Source of the DNA: Dehalococcoidales bacterium
GTDB taxonomy: Bacteria > Chloroflexota > Dehalococcoidia > Dehalococcoidales > UBA3254
Direction: 5' to 3'
Length of the DNA stretch: 64,000 nucleotides
Assembly: GCA_016926695.1 (NCBI GenBank)
Contig: JAFGOB010000039.1
Span: forward strand, 41,558-105,557
In this document: piece by piece, positions 44,837 through 53,245 of the stretch
Layout: every line of letters starts with the position of its first letter
Numbering within the stretch: the first letter of the stretch is position 1
Position numbers and translations under genes: made by a program
The notes under the pieces: generated by a model
Database searches by the model: none
What the model was told of the DNA's origin: nothing
Seen by the model: only the letters and a program-made list of their open reading frames with translations

Positions 44837-45347
44837 GATTTCTCAGTTTCCCCGTGATTTTTTCCTCCACTGCCAACACATTCAGATTCGATGTGTCGAT
44901 GGTAATATCGGCCGCGGCCGTGTACAGCGGCTGCCTGTAACTGAGCATTTTTCCAATCTCAATCGATGTCTGTTTCCCTTCCAGCAGCGGCCGGCCGGTG
45001 TTATCGGCGGCTGTCCTTTTCAGTATTATCTCGTTTGAGGCCGTCAGCCATACGACTATCGAGCTCAGCTTCAATCTATCGATATTAATCCTGTTTAAAA
45101 CAACTCCTCCCCCGCAGTCTATAACCTGATTTCTTTCCGAAGCCGCTTTTTTAACTGCTTCTATTTCCATTTCACGGAATACAATCTCTCCGTCTTCCTG
45201 GAATATGCGTGAAACGGACTTCCCTGCCTGAAGCTCAATCATAGCGTCGGTCCGGACCAGCTTTTTCCCTAAACGCTCAGCCAGTCCATCTCCGACAGCG
45301 CTTTTTCCCACACCCATAAAGCCAATCAGGGCCAGATTAGTCTTCAT
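44820..45347 (-). CDS. aroK: Shikimate kinase, 175 aa
   Basis: P-loop GFMGVGKSAVGDGLA at the N-terminus, DAMIE, the shikimate-binding Arg region and CGGGVVLNRINID. Phosphorylates shikimate at the 3-hydroxyl. Overlaps aroE by 11 bases and aroA by 17. Length is typical. Confidence 0.93.
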   Translation of the reverse strand: MKTNLALIGFMGVGKSAVGDGLAERLGKKLVRTDAMIELQAGKSVSRIFQEDGEIVFREMEIEAVKKAASERNQVIDCGGGVVLNRINIDRLKLSSIVVWLTASNEIILKRTAADNTGRPLLEGKQTSIEIGKMLSYRQPLYTAAADITIDTSNLNVLAVEEKITGKLRNHANFS

Positions 45348-46239
45348 TCGCTTTCAATGCTCCTGAAGCTGCCCTGCGCATTTCATTAACCGGTGCCTTT
45401 TCTCCGGTCCAGATCTCGAATGCTTCAGCGCCCTGCTGTACCAGCATTTCTAGACCGCTTATAACCTTCGCCCCTTTGTTTTCCGCCTCCTGCAACAGGC
45501 GTGTCCGTATGGGATTATATATTATGTCTACCACTGACAGGCCGCTTCTCAACAGCTTCTCAGGCACCAGGGTTTCATTTGATACCGGAGACATGCCCAC
45601 GCTGGTAGTATTGACCAGTATATCCGCTTTTTTCAAACAGCTTTCCATGTTGCCGGTACTCAGGTCCAGGACATCGACCTTTCGATGGGCTTCCCTGGAA
45701 ATCCAGGCGGCCAGTTCCACCGCCGGCGCGAAACTACGGTTGATTATGGTTATTTCAGCCCCTCTTTCTGCCAGAACACAGGCTACCGCCCGGCAAGCCC
45801 CTCCGGCCCCCAGAACCAGCACTCTTTTATTTTCTATCGTAATATCAGCCGTGGAGAGCATCCTCAAAAATCCGGAGGCATCCGTATTGTAACCTTTCAG
45901 CACTCCATTCTCATTCACGACGGTATTGACCGCTCCTATTTTTGCAGCCAGGTCGTCCACCTCATCCAAAAAGGGAATCACAGCTATCTTGTGAGGCATG
46001 GTAACGTTAATTCCACGTATGCCCAAAACACGCATACTGTCAGCAACCCGTTCCAGGTCTTCCTTCTTTACGCGGAAGGCCAGGTAAACAAAATCGAGTC
46101 CCAACCTGCTGAAAGCCGCGTTTTGCATATCGGGTGAAATACTATGTTCAACAGGATCTCCGATGATTCCGCAGAGCTTCGTGCCGGTGCCGACAAATAT
46201 TTCCGTTCCCTTTTGGTCGCTTTTTATTTCCCTGTTCAT
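45337..46239 (-). CDS. aroE: Shikimate dehydrogenase, 300 aa
   Basis: Shikimate-binding EHSISPDMQNAAF, the catalytic Lys in NVTMPHK, the NADP loop VLGAGGACRAVACVL and LVNTTSVGM. Converts 3-dehydroshikimate to shikimate. The first ~20 residues (to GTKLCGIIGD) extend beyond the usual N-terminus. GAGGAG lies before the ATG. It follows the MITE-containing gap after aroD and overlaps aroK by 11 bases. Confidence 0.92.
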   Translation of the reverse strand: MNREIKSDQKGTEIFVGTGTKLCGIIGDPVEHSISPDMQNAAFSRLGLDFVYLAFRVKKEDLERVADSMRVLGIRGINVTMPHKIAVIPFLDEVDDLAAKIGAVNTVVNENGVLKGYNTDASGFLRMLSTADITIENKRVLVLGAGGACRAVACVLAERGAEITIINRSFAPAVELAAWISREAHRKVDVLDLSTGNMESCLKKADILVNTTSVGMSPVSNETLVPEKLLRSGLSVVDIIYNPIRTRLLQEAENKGAKVISGLEMLVQQGAEAFEIWTGEKAPVNEMRRAASGALKANED

Positions 46240-46439
46240 CCTCCCGCGATGCTCCTCTTATGATGGTAATATATTATAACTTTAAAATAGCCTGGACACG
46301 GCCTGGATGAGCCTCGGACGAACCGGCCCCGGTCACCTTCATGCCTTGTGCAGTCCGCAGGCGATCCAGGCTGTGTTTAATACTCCATCTTATTATTGAA
46401 CTACTGGCATATAATCGAAGCACAGGCCTTTCATTTCGT
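46240..46439 (-). promoter_or_regulatory. Gap between aroD and aroE with alternative hairpins
   Basis: On the minus strand AGCCTGGAT (46372-46364) can pair with ATCCAGGC (46308-46301) or with TCCAGGCT (46296-46289), two mutually exclusive 8-base stems; the second is followed by ATTTTAAA. A TTATAATATATT lies near 46280-46270. This may be a second attenuator or a remnant gene end; an untranslated frame without ribosome site crosses it. No family recognised. Confidence 0.3.
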
Positions 46440-46516
46440 TAGTGTAGTGTATTTCGGAAAGCTTACTAATAAATTGCTACGTTTGGTTGTATAGAGAAGT
46501 CTGAAACACTACACTA
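46440..46516. mobile_element. MITE-like element B (77 bp, TAGTGTAGTGT termini)
   Basis: Ends TAGTGTAGTGTATTTC (46440) and GAAACACTACACTA (up to 46516) are inverted repeats of 11 bases plus four more after one extra base. The outer TA fits TA-target insertion. It shares TAGTGTAG ends with element A at 17516 but not the interior. Its right end supplies the TAG stop of aroD. It lies inside the aro operon, splitting aroFBD from aroE onward. Confidence 0.5.
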
Positions 46517-47170
46517 GCCCTTCATACAGCCGTAAATTTCAACAAGGTCCTTTACCGGTATCTGCCCGGCAGCCGATTCTTTGCCTTCAGCCAGAGAAGC
46601 GTAGGTAAAATATCCACCTGCCAGCGGCGTCAGTATACGGCTGGTTTTTCCCGCTTCATTCATGGCAAAGGCTACTATATCCGTGCCGGGGAAATACCCG
46701 ATCAGCTTCAACAGCGTCAAATTGTCGGCAAATTCCCTGGCTGAGGTCACTACTTTACAGATATCAGCTCCGGACCTTTTCTCATCCCTGACTACTTCCA
46801 CCAGGAATTCAAACGGTGGGGTACCGGAATAATCATGAAACGATACCAGGCACCTGGCCCTGGCCTTTATCAGGGGCACGTATTCCGCCAGTCCCTTTGA
46901 CTTCAGCTCAATATCAGCGATTGCGGCCCCGGCTTCCACCGCACGGAGTAGCTCCTCTACCCTTTGACCTTCATCCTGCTGACCTTTCCCGCCTTCTTCA
47001 GGACGGCGGTTGCAGGCTATCCACGGTATCCTGATCCTTTTTACAAGTTCGGGCCATTCCGGCCCGATAAGGTCGATCCGCACCTCGAAAAGGTCGACCA
47101 GCGATTCAATTTTTTCTATAATACCGGGGTCATTTTCCACTATCGCAGCGCATATGCGGGGTCTCTGCAT
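46514..47170 (-). CDS. aroD: Type I 3-dehydroquinate dehydratase, 218 aa
   Basis: Type I (Schiff-base) enzyme: IELKSKGLAEY, the catalytic His in LVSFHDYSGTP and Lys in ADICKVVTSAREF, and PLAGGYFTYAS. Dehydrates 3-dehydroquinate to 3-dehydroshikimate. Its start overlaps aroB by 41 bases, an unusually long coupling. The C-terminus (DLVEIYGCMKG) is close to the usual end, but the stop TAG is provided by the MITE-like element B, so the original end may have been slightly different. Confidence 0.9.
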   Translation of the reverse strand: MQRPRICAAIVENDPGIIEKIESLVDLFEVRIDLIGPEWPELVKRIRIPWIACNRRPEEGGKGQQDEGQRVEELLRAVEAGAAIADIELKSKGLAEYVPLIKARARCLVSFHDYSGTPPFEFLVEVVRDEKRSGADICKVVTSAREFADNLTLLKLIGYFPGTDIVAFAMNEAGKTSRILTPLAGGYFTYASLAEGKESAAGQIPVKDLVEIYGCMKG

Positions 47171-48260
47171 ACAGTTCTTTCACTACCTCCTCGACCAGTG
47201 TATCACTCACATCTTCACTTAAAAATACTTCACCTATTCCCCTCAGTAAAACGAAACGGCTTTTGCCTTCCGCCCTCTTTTTGTCATGTTTCATTGCCTG
47301 TATAATTTTTTCGACTTCCGGGAAGGAGTGATTCACAGGAAGACCGGCATCGACCAGCAGGGTCCTGATCCTGCCGGTCTCTGGACCGGACAGAAAGCCC
47401 ATTTTCTGAGAAATTCTGGCAGCCCCGGCCATACCTATAGCCACAGCTCTCCCATGCTGTAGCTTGAAATCAGATACCGTTTCCAGGGCATGACCGATAG
47501 TATGACCGAAGTTCAAAATATTGCGCAGATTGCGGTCTTCCTCATCTTTTTCCACTACTCCGGCCTTGATGCCGACCGAACGGTAAACGGCGTCCTCGAG
47601 ACAAACGGCATCCCTGGCCCTTAAAAGATCGAGCCTGCTTTCCAGCCAGCCAAAAAGTTCGCGGTCCAGAATTATGGCATGCTTTACCAGTTCAGAAAGC
47701 CCGTTGATGAATTCACTTTCCGGCAACGTGGACAGGCTGGACACATCGGCTATAACCAGCGACGGCTGGTAAAAGCTGCCGACCATATTTTTCAGATGCC
47801 CGTGGTCCACCGCTACTTTTCCCCCCGTGCTGCTGTCAACCTGGGCCAGCAGCGTGGTAGGCACCTGGACCAGCGGTATTCCGCGCATATAAGTAGCGGC
47901 AACGAATCCGGCCAGGTCTCCTATCACACCGCCTCCCACGGCCAGTACTGGCGTCATTCTCTCTACCCCGTGTTCGCTGAGCTGGTTATAAAGTCTGCCG
48001 GCCCATTCCATCGATTTATACTTCTCACCTTCGGGTACTTCGAGAACGACAGCGTCAAATCCTGCTGCCTCCAGACCGGTTTTCAGCACCCCGGCATAGT
48101 AGTCCCGGACCACGGGATTCGTGATAATAACAGCCTTACCACGGTAACCAAGGTCCCTCAATTTTTCACCCGCGGATTCCAGCAGTCCTTTTCCAATACA
48201 GATATCGTATCCCCTGCTTCGCAGGCCCTGCTCCGGCAGGTTCACTCTCAATATTTTCAT
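47130..48260 (-). CDS. aroB: 3-dehydroquinate synthase, 376 aa
   Basis: NAD-binding GGGVIGDLAGFVAATYMRG, VDSSTGGKVAVDH, the Zn ligands around VYRSVGIKAGVVEKDE and FGHTIGHALE, and VKELYAETP at the end. Cyclises DAHP to 3-dehydroquinate. Follows the DAHP synthase gene after 62 bases and overlaps aroD by 41 bases. Confidence 0.94.
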   Translation of the reverse strand: MKILRVNLPEQGLRSRGYDICIGKGLLESAGEKLRDLGYRGKAVIITNPVVRDYYAGVLKTGLEAAGFDAVVLEVPEGEKYKSMEWAGRLYNQLSEHGVERMTPVLAVGGGVIGDLAGFVAATYMRGIPLVQVPTTLLAQVDSSTGGKVAVDHGHLKNMVGSFYQPSLVIADVSSLSTLPESEFINGLSELVKHAIILDRELFGWLESRLDLLRARDAVCLEDAVYRSVGIKAGVVEKDEEDRNLRNILNFGHTIGHALETVSDFKLQHGRAVAIGMAGAARISQKMGFLSGPETGRIRTLLVDAGLPVNHSFPEVEKIIQAMKHDKKRAEGKSRFVLLRGIGEVFLSEDVSDTLVEEVVKELYAETPHMRCDSGK

Positions 48261-48322
48261 TTTTCCGACCTTTAATCAGGATACCGGATCCGCTATATTG
48301 CAGCAAAGACCCGCCAAACGGT

Positions 48323-49378
48323 TTATTGTTGGCCGGCCGACGCCAGCAACTCAAATATATTATTACAGGCTTTGATAACCTTTGCCAATTCCTCGGGTGT
48401 TATCATCTGGGACCCATCCACCAGCGCCTCCTTGGGATTATAGTGCACCTCGATCATCAGTCCCGCCGCCCCGCAGGCTATGGCGGCACAACTCATATTA
48501 AAAATCAAATCGCTTCTGCCCATAGCATGACTGGGATCAACAATAACAGGCAAATAGGTCTCTTTTTTTATCGCGGGTACGGCGCCTAGGTCAAGAATGT
48601 AGCGAGTATAACTCTTGCCTTTCCCGACAGGAACTATTCCCCTCTCGCAGAGAATGATATTTTTGTTGCTTTCAGCCGCGATATATTCCGCAAAGGAAAG
48701 AAATTCCTCTATGCCCGCCCCAAAATGGCGTTTAAACAGGACCGGTTTTTTCTTTCTGCCGACCGCGCCCAGCAAGTCCTGATCATACATGTTCCTGGCG
48801 CCTATCTGGAGAATATCGACGTACCCGGCAATCAGGTCAACCTGGTTTTCTCCTCTTACCTCGGTTATTACCGGCATGTCAAATTCCCGTCCTGCTTCAT
48901 GCAGCCATTTCAAGGCTTCTTCAGCCTTGTTTGTACCCAATCCCTGAAAAGAATGAACTGAGCTGCGGGGTTTGAAGATACCGCCTCTTAATATATGCGC
49001 CCCTGCCTTTTTCACGCCTTCAGCTATCCTCATCAGTTGTTCCCGGCTTTCTATGGCGCAGGGACCGGCAATGTAAACCGGTTTGGCGCCTCCTATCGTG
49101 GCATTCCCTACCGTGATGACTTTGTCCTCGGATGGACCACCAAATAACCGGGCATATTCGCGGCTTATTAACTTGTAAGGCGCCTCAACCGGAATCGCTT
49201 CTTTCACACCGGGCAGAGAAGCAAAATGTGCGAAAGAGATTTTTCTTTCGTCGCCCACCAGTCCTATGATGGTCTTGAATTCTCCGTTGGATACATCCGC
49301 TCTCAGACCGCATTTTTCTATTTCGGCAACAACATTTCCGACCTCGTCCCCGGTCGCTCCGGTTTTCATGATTATCAT
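48323..49378 (-). CDS. aroF: 3-deoxy-7-phosphoheptulonate (DAHP) synthase, 351 aa
   Basis: Type I-beta enzyme with an N-terminal regulatory-like domain (about 1-75: TGDEVGNVVAEIEKCGLRAD) then the barrel: YIAGPCAIESREQL, HILRGGIFKPRSSVHSF, PVLFKRHFGAG, VDPSHAMGRSDL. Joins PEP and erythrose-4-phosphate, the first step of the pathway. ATG 49378 follows AGAGG by 8 bases; a GTG at 49387 is a weaker alternative. First gene of the operon, 20 bases after an intrinsic terminator preceded by a Tyr/Phe leader peptide, so it is attenuation-controlled. The symbol is by pathway step, not strict orthology. Confidence 0.93.
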   Translation of the reverse strand: MIIMKTGATGDEVGNVVAEIEKCGLRADVSNGEFKTIIGLVGDERKISFAHFASLPGVKEAIPVEAPYKLISREYARLFGGPSEDKVITVGNATIGGAKPVYIAGPCAIESREQLMRIAEGVKKAGAHILRGGIFKPRSSVHSFQGLGTNKAEEALKWLHEAGREFDMPVITEVRGENQVDLIAGYVDILQIGARNMYDQDLLGAVGRKKKPVLFKRHFGAGIEEFLSFAEYIAAESNKNIILCERGIVPVGKGKSYTRYILDLGAVPAIKKETYLPVIVDPSHAMGRSDLIFNMSCAAIACGAAGLMIEVHYNPKEALVDGSQMITPEELAKVIKACNNIFELLASAGQQ

Positions 49379-49398
49379 CTGTTCCACCTCTAATTTAT

Positions 49399-49431
49399 TA
49401 TAAAAATAAAGCCCTCCACCTGGGAGGGCAT
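49399..49431 (-). terminator. Attenuator terminator of the aro operon
   Basis: Minus strand GCCCTCC/GGAGGGC (49429-49423 with 49417-49411), 5-base loop, then TTTATTTTTA. Placed 20 bases before the aroF start. Its 5' arm (CTCCCAGG) can pair instead with CCGGGAG (49476-49470) at the end of the leader peptide gene, forming an antiterminator. Confidence 0.85.
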
Positions 49432-49461
49432 TATTTTTTACTAATTGTTCCTTGTTTTCTG

Positions 49462-49542
49462 CTAAAGCACTCCCGGGGACGTTTTTATACGTCCAAAATA
49501 GTAGTAATAAAAGTTAATTCCGGAAGCCATTAGTTTAATCAT
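49462..49542 (-). CDS. Aromatic leader peptide controlling the aro operon, 26 aa
   Basis: ATG at 49542 (or the in-frame ATG at 49530) opens a short frame containing NFYYYYFG, encoded TTT TAT TAC TAC TAT TTT, then ends at TAG (49464-49462). A perfect hairpin GGACGT/ACGTCC (49494-49489 with 49482-49477) follows the Tyr run and the terminator comes next. This is the layout of a ribosome-stalling attenuator: scarcity of charged tRNA-Tyr or tRNA-Phe stalls the ribosome, frees the antiterminator and allows transcription of aroF onward. A weak GAGAG ribosome site precedes the ATG. Confidence 0.85.
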   Translation of the reverse strand: MIKLMASGINFYYYYFGRIKTSPGVL

Positions 49543-49563
49543 TCTCTTACTCTCGTGATTCAG

Positions 49564-49590
49564 CTTATCATCAAGATCTATCTTTGTCAA
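49564..49590 (-). promoter_or_regulatory. Likely promoter of the aro operon
   Basis: Minus strand TTGACA (49590-49585), 15-base spacer, GATAAG (49569-49564, four of six bases). Located 20-50 bases before the leader peptide and 70 bases after the MarR stop. The spacer is short, so position of the -10 is uncertain. Confidence 0.45.
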
Positions 49591-49658
49591 ATAGGCGTTT
49601 TTTATACCTGCTTTTCATGCCACACGATCGACCGTTAAACCCTCTAAAGCCTGAACAA

Positions 49659-50156
49659 CTAAAATTCCGAAGGGGGCAGTTCATCCTGGTCCAGACCGAT
49701 CTCTTTTCTGGCCTTGCTCATTATTTTTTCCAGGTATGAACGGAACTCCATCTTTTCTTCAGGGCTCAACGTGCCAAGTATGCGGTGAATCGGCCCTCTT
49801 TTGGTCGATACATCATAGGTCTTCTTACCCTTTTCGGTCAACACCACACGGACCAGGTTCTTGCGATCCAGGTCTTTGACCTTCTTTACCAGACCTCTTC
49901 TGGACATCCTGTCCACAAGGGCGGAGACAGTGTGCGGTTGACGGATTATATGCCTTGCGATAGCCGCTGGAGTAGCTTTACTACCCAGCGCCTGCACCAC
50001 AAATAGTACTCCTACCTGCTCCGGAGATACCCCATATCTCTGTAATTCTTTCTCTCTGGCGCGAAAGACGGCATATCTGGCGTGCGTGAATAATAACCAC
50101 AGGTCCTGATCTTCATCTTCGGCAGAGTAGAATTTTGCCGCTTCATTATACTCCAT
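49659..50156 (-). CDS. MarR-family transcriptional regulator, 165 aa
   Basis: Winged-helix repressor with the family core ATPAAIARHIIRQPHTVSALVDRMSRRGLVKK (about 59-90) and the wing DRKNLVRVVLTEKG. The N-terminal part (EKELQRYGVSPEQVGVLF) forms the dimer helix. It lies just upstream of the aro leader on the same strand, but the aro promoter and attenuator stand between, so a role in aro control is not implied. Its own operator is not identified. Confidence 0.88.
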   Translation of the reverse strand: MEYNEAAKFYSAEDEDQDLWLLFTHARYAVFRAREKELQRYGVSPEQVGVLFVVQALGSKATPAAIARHIIRQPHTVSALVDRMSRRGLVKKVKDLDRKNLVRVVLTEKGKKTYDVSTKRGPIHRILGTLSPEEKMEFRSYLEKIMSKARKEIGLDQDELPPSEF

Positions 50157-50493
50157 ATTTTACCCACTTACCTCACATCTAAATTTTTGTGAAAATACAG
50201 CTTATACGTTTTCCACATTAAGTAAATTATAACACCACCGGAGACAAATATCCATACTCCTCACTCTCATTTTTTACGGTTACCCCACCCCCTGATCTAC
50301 CTCTTGACAATGCTAACCTGGCCAGAGTTTCTTCACTTGTTAAAAGCGAAAATAATAGAAAACGGTAACCAGCGCTTGCCGCGTTAACTTATGGTTGACA
50401 CGTCATTTCAAAGTGGTGGGGATACCATAATCCGGGTAAAACGATGCGTATTCTTATGAACATCTAAATAATTTTGAAATCGAATCAAGAGGC
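50157..50493. other. Intergenic region upstream of MarR
   Basis: Contains A/T-rich sequence with TATAAT on the minus strand near 50230 but no well spaced -35. A TTGACA occurs on the plus strand at 50396 without a matching -10. No gene or RNA recognised. Confidence 0.4.
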
Positions 50494-50889
50494 TTAGTCG
50501 TTTACTGACTCTGCTGCCTGTTCCAGCGATAAAACATGCTCTATCCGCCCTGCAACAATACTCATTTCGAAAGGTTCACTCAGATAATTTTCCGCTGCCA
50601 GATCAAGAGCCCTTACCTGGTTATCCAGTGTCATGGCAGTTGTCAATATCAATATCGGTTTTGGCGTCCACTGTCGAATCAGAAGGCTGATTTCCACCCC
50701 ATGCAATATTGAAATATCCGGGTCCACCACAATAATGTCGGGAACAAGTTCATCTATGGTATTTTTCAGAGTCTCGTCGGTTCTTGCCACCAGGCAAATC
50801 GTATATTCCTCTTCGGAAAGCTGCTTCCTTAACCGCTGAAATAACAGGATATCTGCACTCACGATCAATATTTTTTTCGCTGATACCAT
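50494..50889 (-). CDS. Receiver-domain protein with degenerate active site, 131 aa
   Basis: CheY-like alpha/beta fold: ILIVSAD, phospho-acceptor-like Asp56 in IIVVDPDIS, and ILTTAMT for the Thr. The conserved Lys of the receiver is replaced: NYLSEPFE has Glu at about 105 where YLTKP is usual, and the acidic pair is reduced to one Asp. It may therefore work without phosphorylation. No output domain. Alone on its transcript. Confidence 0.75.
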   Translation of the reverse strand: MVSAKKILIVSADILLFQRLRKQLSEEEYTICLVARTDETLKNTIDELVPDIIVVDPDISILHGVEISLLIRQWTPKPILILTTAMTLDNQVRALDLAAENYLSEPFEMSIVAGRIEHVLSLEQAAESVND

Positions 50890-51102
50890 CTTCCTCTCCG
50901 TCTCTTATTTTTGTGTTGTTAATGATAAAACGGATTTTTGCAGCGTAACGAATCTGCTATTATCAGGTTTTTATTTTCCGGCATCGAAAACCGTAAATAA
51001 ATAGTCATTATTTACTATTCCCCTCTGGTATTGTTTTGTTTACACCGTGGGAAATATACTTTTTACGCAATTCTATTGTAATATACCCCATTATAATATG
51101 AA

Positions 51103-51131
51103 AAAACAGCCCCTTCCGGAAAAGGGGTTGA
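51103..51131 (-). terminator. Hairpin with T-run on the minus strand
   Basis: CCCCTT and AAGGGG around TTCCGG with TTTTTT next on the minus strand. It may stop transcripts running toward the receiver gene; no gene of that strand is recognised immediately upstream. Confidence 0.35.
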
Positions 51132-51210
51132 GAGCAGGTCAAGGAAAGGGTATCAATAACGGCAGTGCTAAGTTATAATGGATTGGTATTGTTATAATAA
51201 GGAGAGTTGT

Positions 51211-51528
51211 TTGAAAGACCGAAAAATCGATATGCAGGGTAATACTACCTCAGAGAACAAACAAACTGATCTGGCCAACGATATCCTGAAAATGCTCGGA
51301 GAACGTACTGAAAATCCGGGTGAAGCCTATGTTTTGTTGCAGCAGTTGAGCATTTTTCTCTGGCACAATTATAAGATCGACTGGAGTGAACATGAAGGAA
51401 TGCAGGTGGCAGCCACTCGCAAGCAGCGCTGCCTGGACTATATTTCCCAGATGATTGATGCTTTTATCAGTGGACAACCGGACGAAGGACCGCCAGCTTC
51501 TCAAGGAAACGAGGCTAACGTAGCCTGA
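51211..51528 (+). CDS. Uncharacterised small soluble protein, 105 aa
   Basis: Helical-looking protein (AYVLLQQLSIFLWHNYKIDW, QRCLDYISQMIDAFISGQ) with a flexible C-terminus. No family recognised. The TTG at 51211 is chosen because AAGGAG lies 7 bases before it; an ATG at 51178 in the same frame lacks one. It ends 16 bases before a partial copy of the palindromic repeat. Confidence 0.5.
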   Translation: MKDRKIDMQGNTTSENKQTDLANDILKMLGERTENPGEAYVLLQQLSIFLWHNYKIDWSEHEGMQVAATRKQRCLDYISQMIDAFISGQPDEGPPASQGNEANVA

Positions 51529-51544
51529 CATCTTGATCTAATAC

Positions 51545-51604
51545 AACGCAAATATTTTCAAATCAAATAGCACGAAGCATGAAAATTGTTGTCATGCTGG
51601 ATAA
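51545..51604 (+). repeat. Truncated copy of the palindromic repeat
   Basis: ACGCAAATATTTT, AGCACGAAG and TTGTTGTCATGCTGGA match the first third of copies at 34111 and 38340; the paired hairpins are missing. Confidence 0.55.
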
Positions 51605-51961
51605 CGGCGACTCCTTCTCTTCTTTCCTTATTACCCATTCTGACTGTGGAATGGAGTCCCGAAATACATGATATACAGCCACGGTATTCAGATATTTGAC
51701 TTGTTTTACAGGATCTATCCCTTTCTGAAAAGGATCAGGATTGTATAACGGGACGTAATTACTATGCTGCATATTTAGTTTGAATTTACTTTTGAGACGG
51801 GTAGAGTAAGTGCTGTTATCAGCGGTGTTTGATATTTTATAACGGGATTTTTTTACAGCTTTTAAATTGTTGTCAAACCTGATTGGTACTATTGTACCTT
51901 TGTTCTTCGGTACTAAAGAGATATTTGTCAACAGGATCCACGCCTGATTGACAGTTGACAA
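51563..51961 (-). CDS. Doubtful A+T-rich open frame, 132 codons
   Basis: A+T-rich frame with Lys/Asn/Tyr-rich translation (SRYKISNTADNSTYSTRLKS, VAVYHVFRDSIPQSEW), no recognised family and no clear ribosome site. Its 3' end lies in the partial palindromic repeat. It could be a transferred gene or a chance frame. I lean to the latter. Confidence 0.2.
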   Translation of the reverse strand: MSTVNQAWILLTNISLVPKNKGTIVPIRFDNNLKAVKKSRYKISNTADNSTYSTRLKSKFKLNMQHSNYVPLYNPDPFQKGIDPVKQVKYLNTVAVYHVFRDSIPQSEWVIRKEEKESPLSSMTTIFMLRAI

Positions 51962-52106
51962 AGGAAATCAGGTACGTTATTATTTGCCCATTATCAGTAT
52001 TTTACTGTGCTATGCATTGCGTTTTGACAACAGCACTGGAGACTGTCTCTGGCATCATATTATCCGGCGACCGCTGTTAGCCGGAACATTACAGGAGACA
52101 AACAAG

Positions 52107-52829
52107 ATGGGTAATGGCATTGGTATTTTCGTGGCTGAAGAACAGGAATTTTACCGGGAAATTTACCGGTCCAGTTTTGAAGCCGGGGTTGATTTTAATT
52201 TTATAGGCACATCCTCCAATGGAGATCTAAAAGCCCTTCTGAAAACAATATCTTCTCAGAAAACCGATGTACTCATCCTTGGCGCGAGGAAGTTTAGTCT
52301 GGACCTTTACCAGGAAATAGTCCAGATCTGTACCAATCATCCCCTGATCAGCATCGTGCTGCTTATAACCGCCAGCGGAGATAACGAAGCCAAACTGTTG
52401 CGTAAGCTGGTTCAAAAATGTCGCAGCGGATTGGGTATTTATCTCAAACAATCACTGGATAATCCCAAACAGCTTTTTGATATTGTCCGTGCGGTCCATC
52501 AACATCAGATCGTGCTGGACCCTGATATAGCCAATTCGATCCTGATGGAAAGAGTTGAATATCCCTTCATGAAAGAACTAACGGAAAGAGAACTGGAAAT
52601 CCTGAATTTGCTGGCCCAGGGGAATACCAACCAGGGTATTGCAAAAATTTTGTGCATCGACATCAAGACTGTGGCCCGCCATCTGAACAACATTTACAGC
52701 AAACTCAAGTATGATAGTGAGATGGAAGAAAAGCATCCCCGTGTCAGTGTAGCCAGAATTTACCTGGAAACAACCGGGGAGTTAATGCCCTGTAACTCCA
52801 GAAACTCCTTTTCCATTTCCCACCAGTAA
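52107..52829 (+). CDS. LuxR-type transcriptional regulator, 240 aa
   Basis: N-terminal pseudo-receiver-like domain (GIGIFVAEEQEFYREIYRSSF, no conserved phospho-Asp pocket) and a LuxR helix-turn-helix at about 155-210: LTERELEILNLLAQGNTNQGIAKIL, DIKTVARHLNNIYSKL. ATG 52107 follows AGGAGA; upstream in-frame codons lack a ribosome site. Lies in a regulatory cluster with two receiver proteins and a NarL protein but on the opposite strand from them. Signal unknown. Confidence 0.85.
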   Translation: MGNGIGIFVAEEQEFYREIYRSSFEAGVDFNFIGTSSNGDLKALLKTISSQKTDVLILGARKFSLDLYQEIVQICTNHPLISIVLLITASGDNEAKLLRKLVQKCRSGLGIYLKQSLDNPKQLFDIVRAVHQHQIVLDPDIANSILMERVEYPFMKELTERELEILNLLAQGNTNQGIAKILCIDIKTVARHLNNIYSKLKYDSEMEEKHPRVSVARIYLETTGELMPCNSRNSFSISHQ

Positions 52830-52854
52830 AGACGGGAACGTGTAGCGCAGGGGC

Positions 52855-53160
52855 CTAATTCAGGATAAAACATAATTCATGGATGTTCCATCCCACTACC
52901 AGGAACAACACCGCGATAGCCGGGATCAGCAGCTTGCCAGGCACCAGCCAGGCAAACACAACCGGAAGGAATATTTTAACCAGTAAAAGCAAGGCTGGTG
53001 AATCCAGCATTGCATTGAAAAGTGCATTCAACTCCCTGGCGCCATGAGACACAGCGAATACCGTCAGCCCCAGGTCTATCGCGTTCAAGACGATAAATGC
53101 GATCTTTTCAAGAGTGCATTTCCTGAAGGTAATAGCTGAATCCATCAAACCGGCAATCAT
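52855..53160 (-). CDS. Small membrane protein, DUF5658-like, 101 aa
   Basis: Three hydrophobic helices (about 19-38, 54-72, 78-98) and the motif LNAIDLGLTVFAVSHGARELN, which fits the D-x-x-x-T...E-x-N signature of DUF5658. Function unknown. It converges with the LuxR gene, 25 bases between stops. Confidence 0.65.
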   Translation of the reverse strand: MIAGLMDSAITFRKCTLEKIAFIVLNAIDLGLTVFAVSHGARELNALFNAMLDSPALLLLVKIFLPVVFAWLVPGKLLIPAIAVLFLVVGWNIHELCFILN

Positions 53161-53245
53161 GACCGCATATCCCCTCCAACACTATTATAGGTAATAAAAC
53201 CCATATAATGCCAGTTTTTTATACCAGGTCGGGATATTTTTTACT

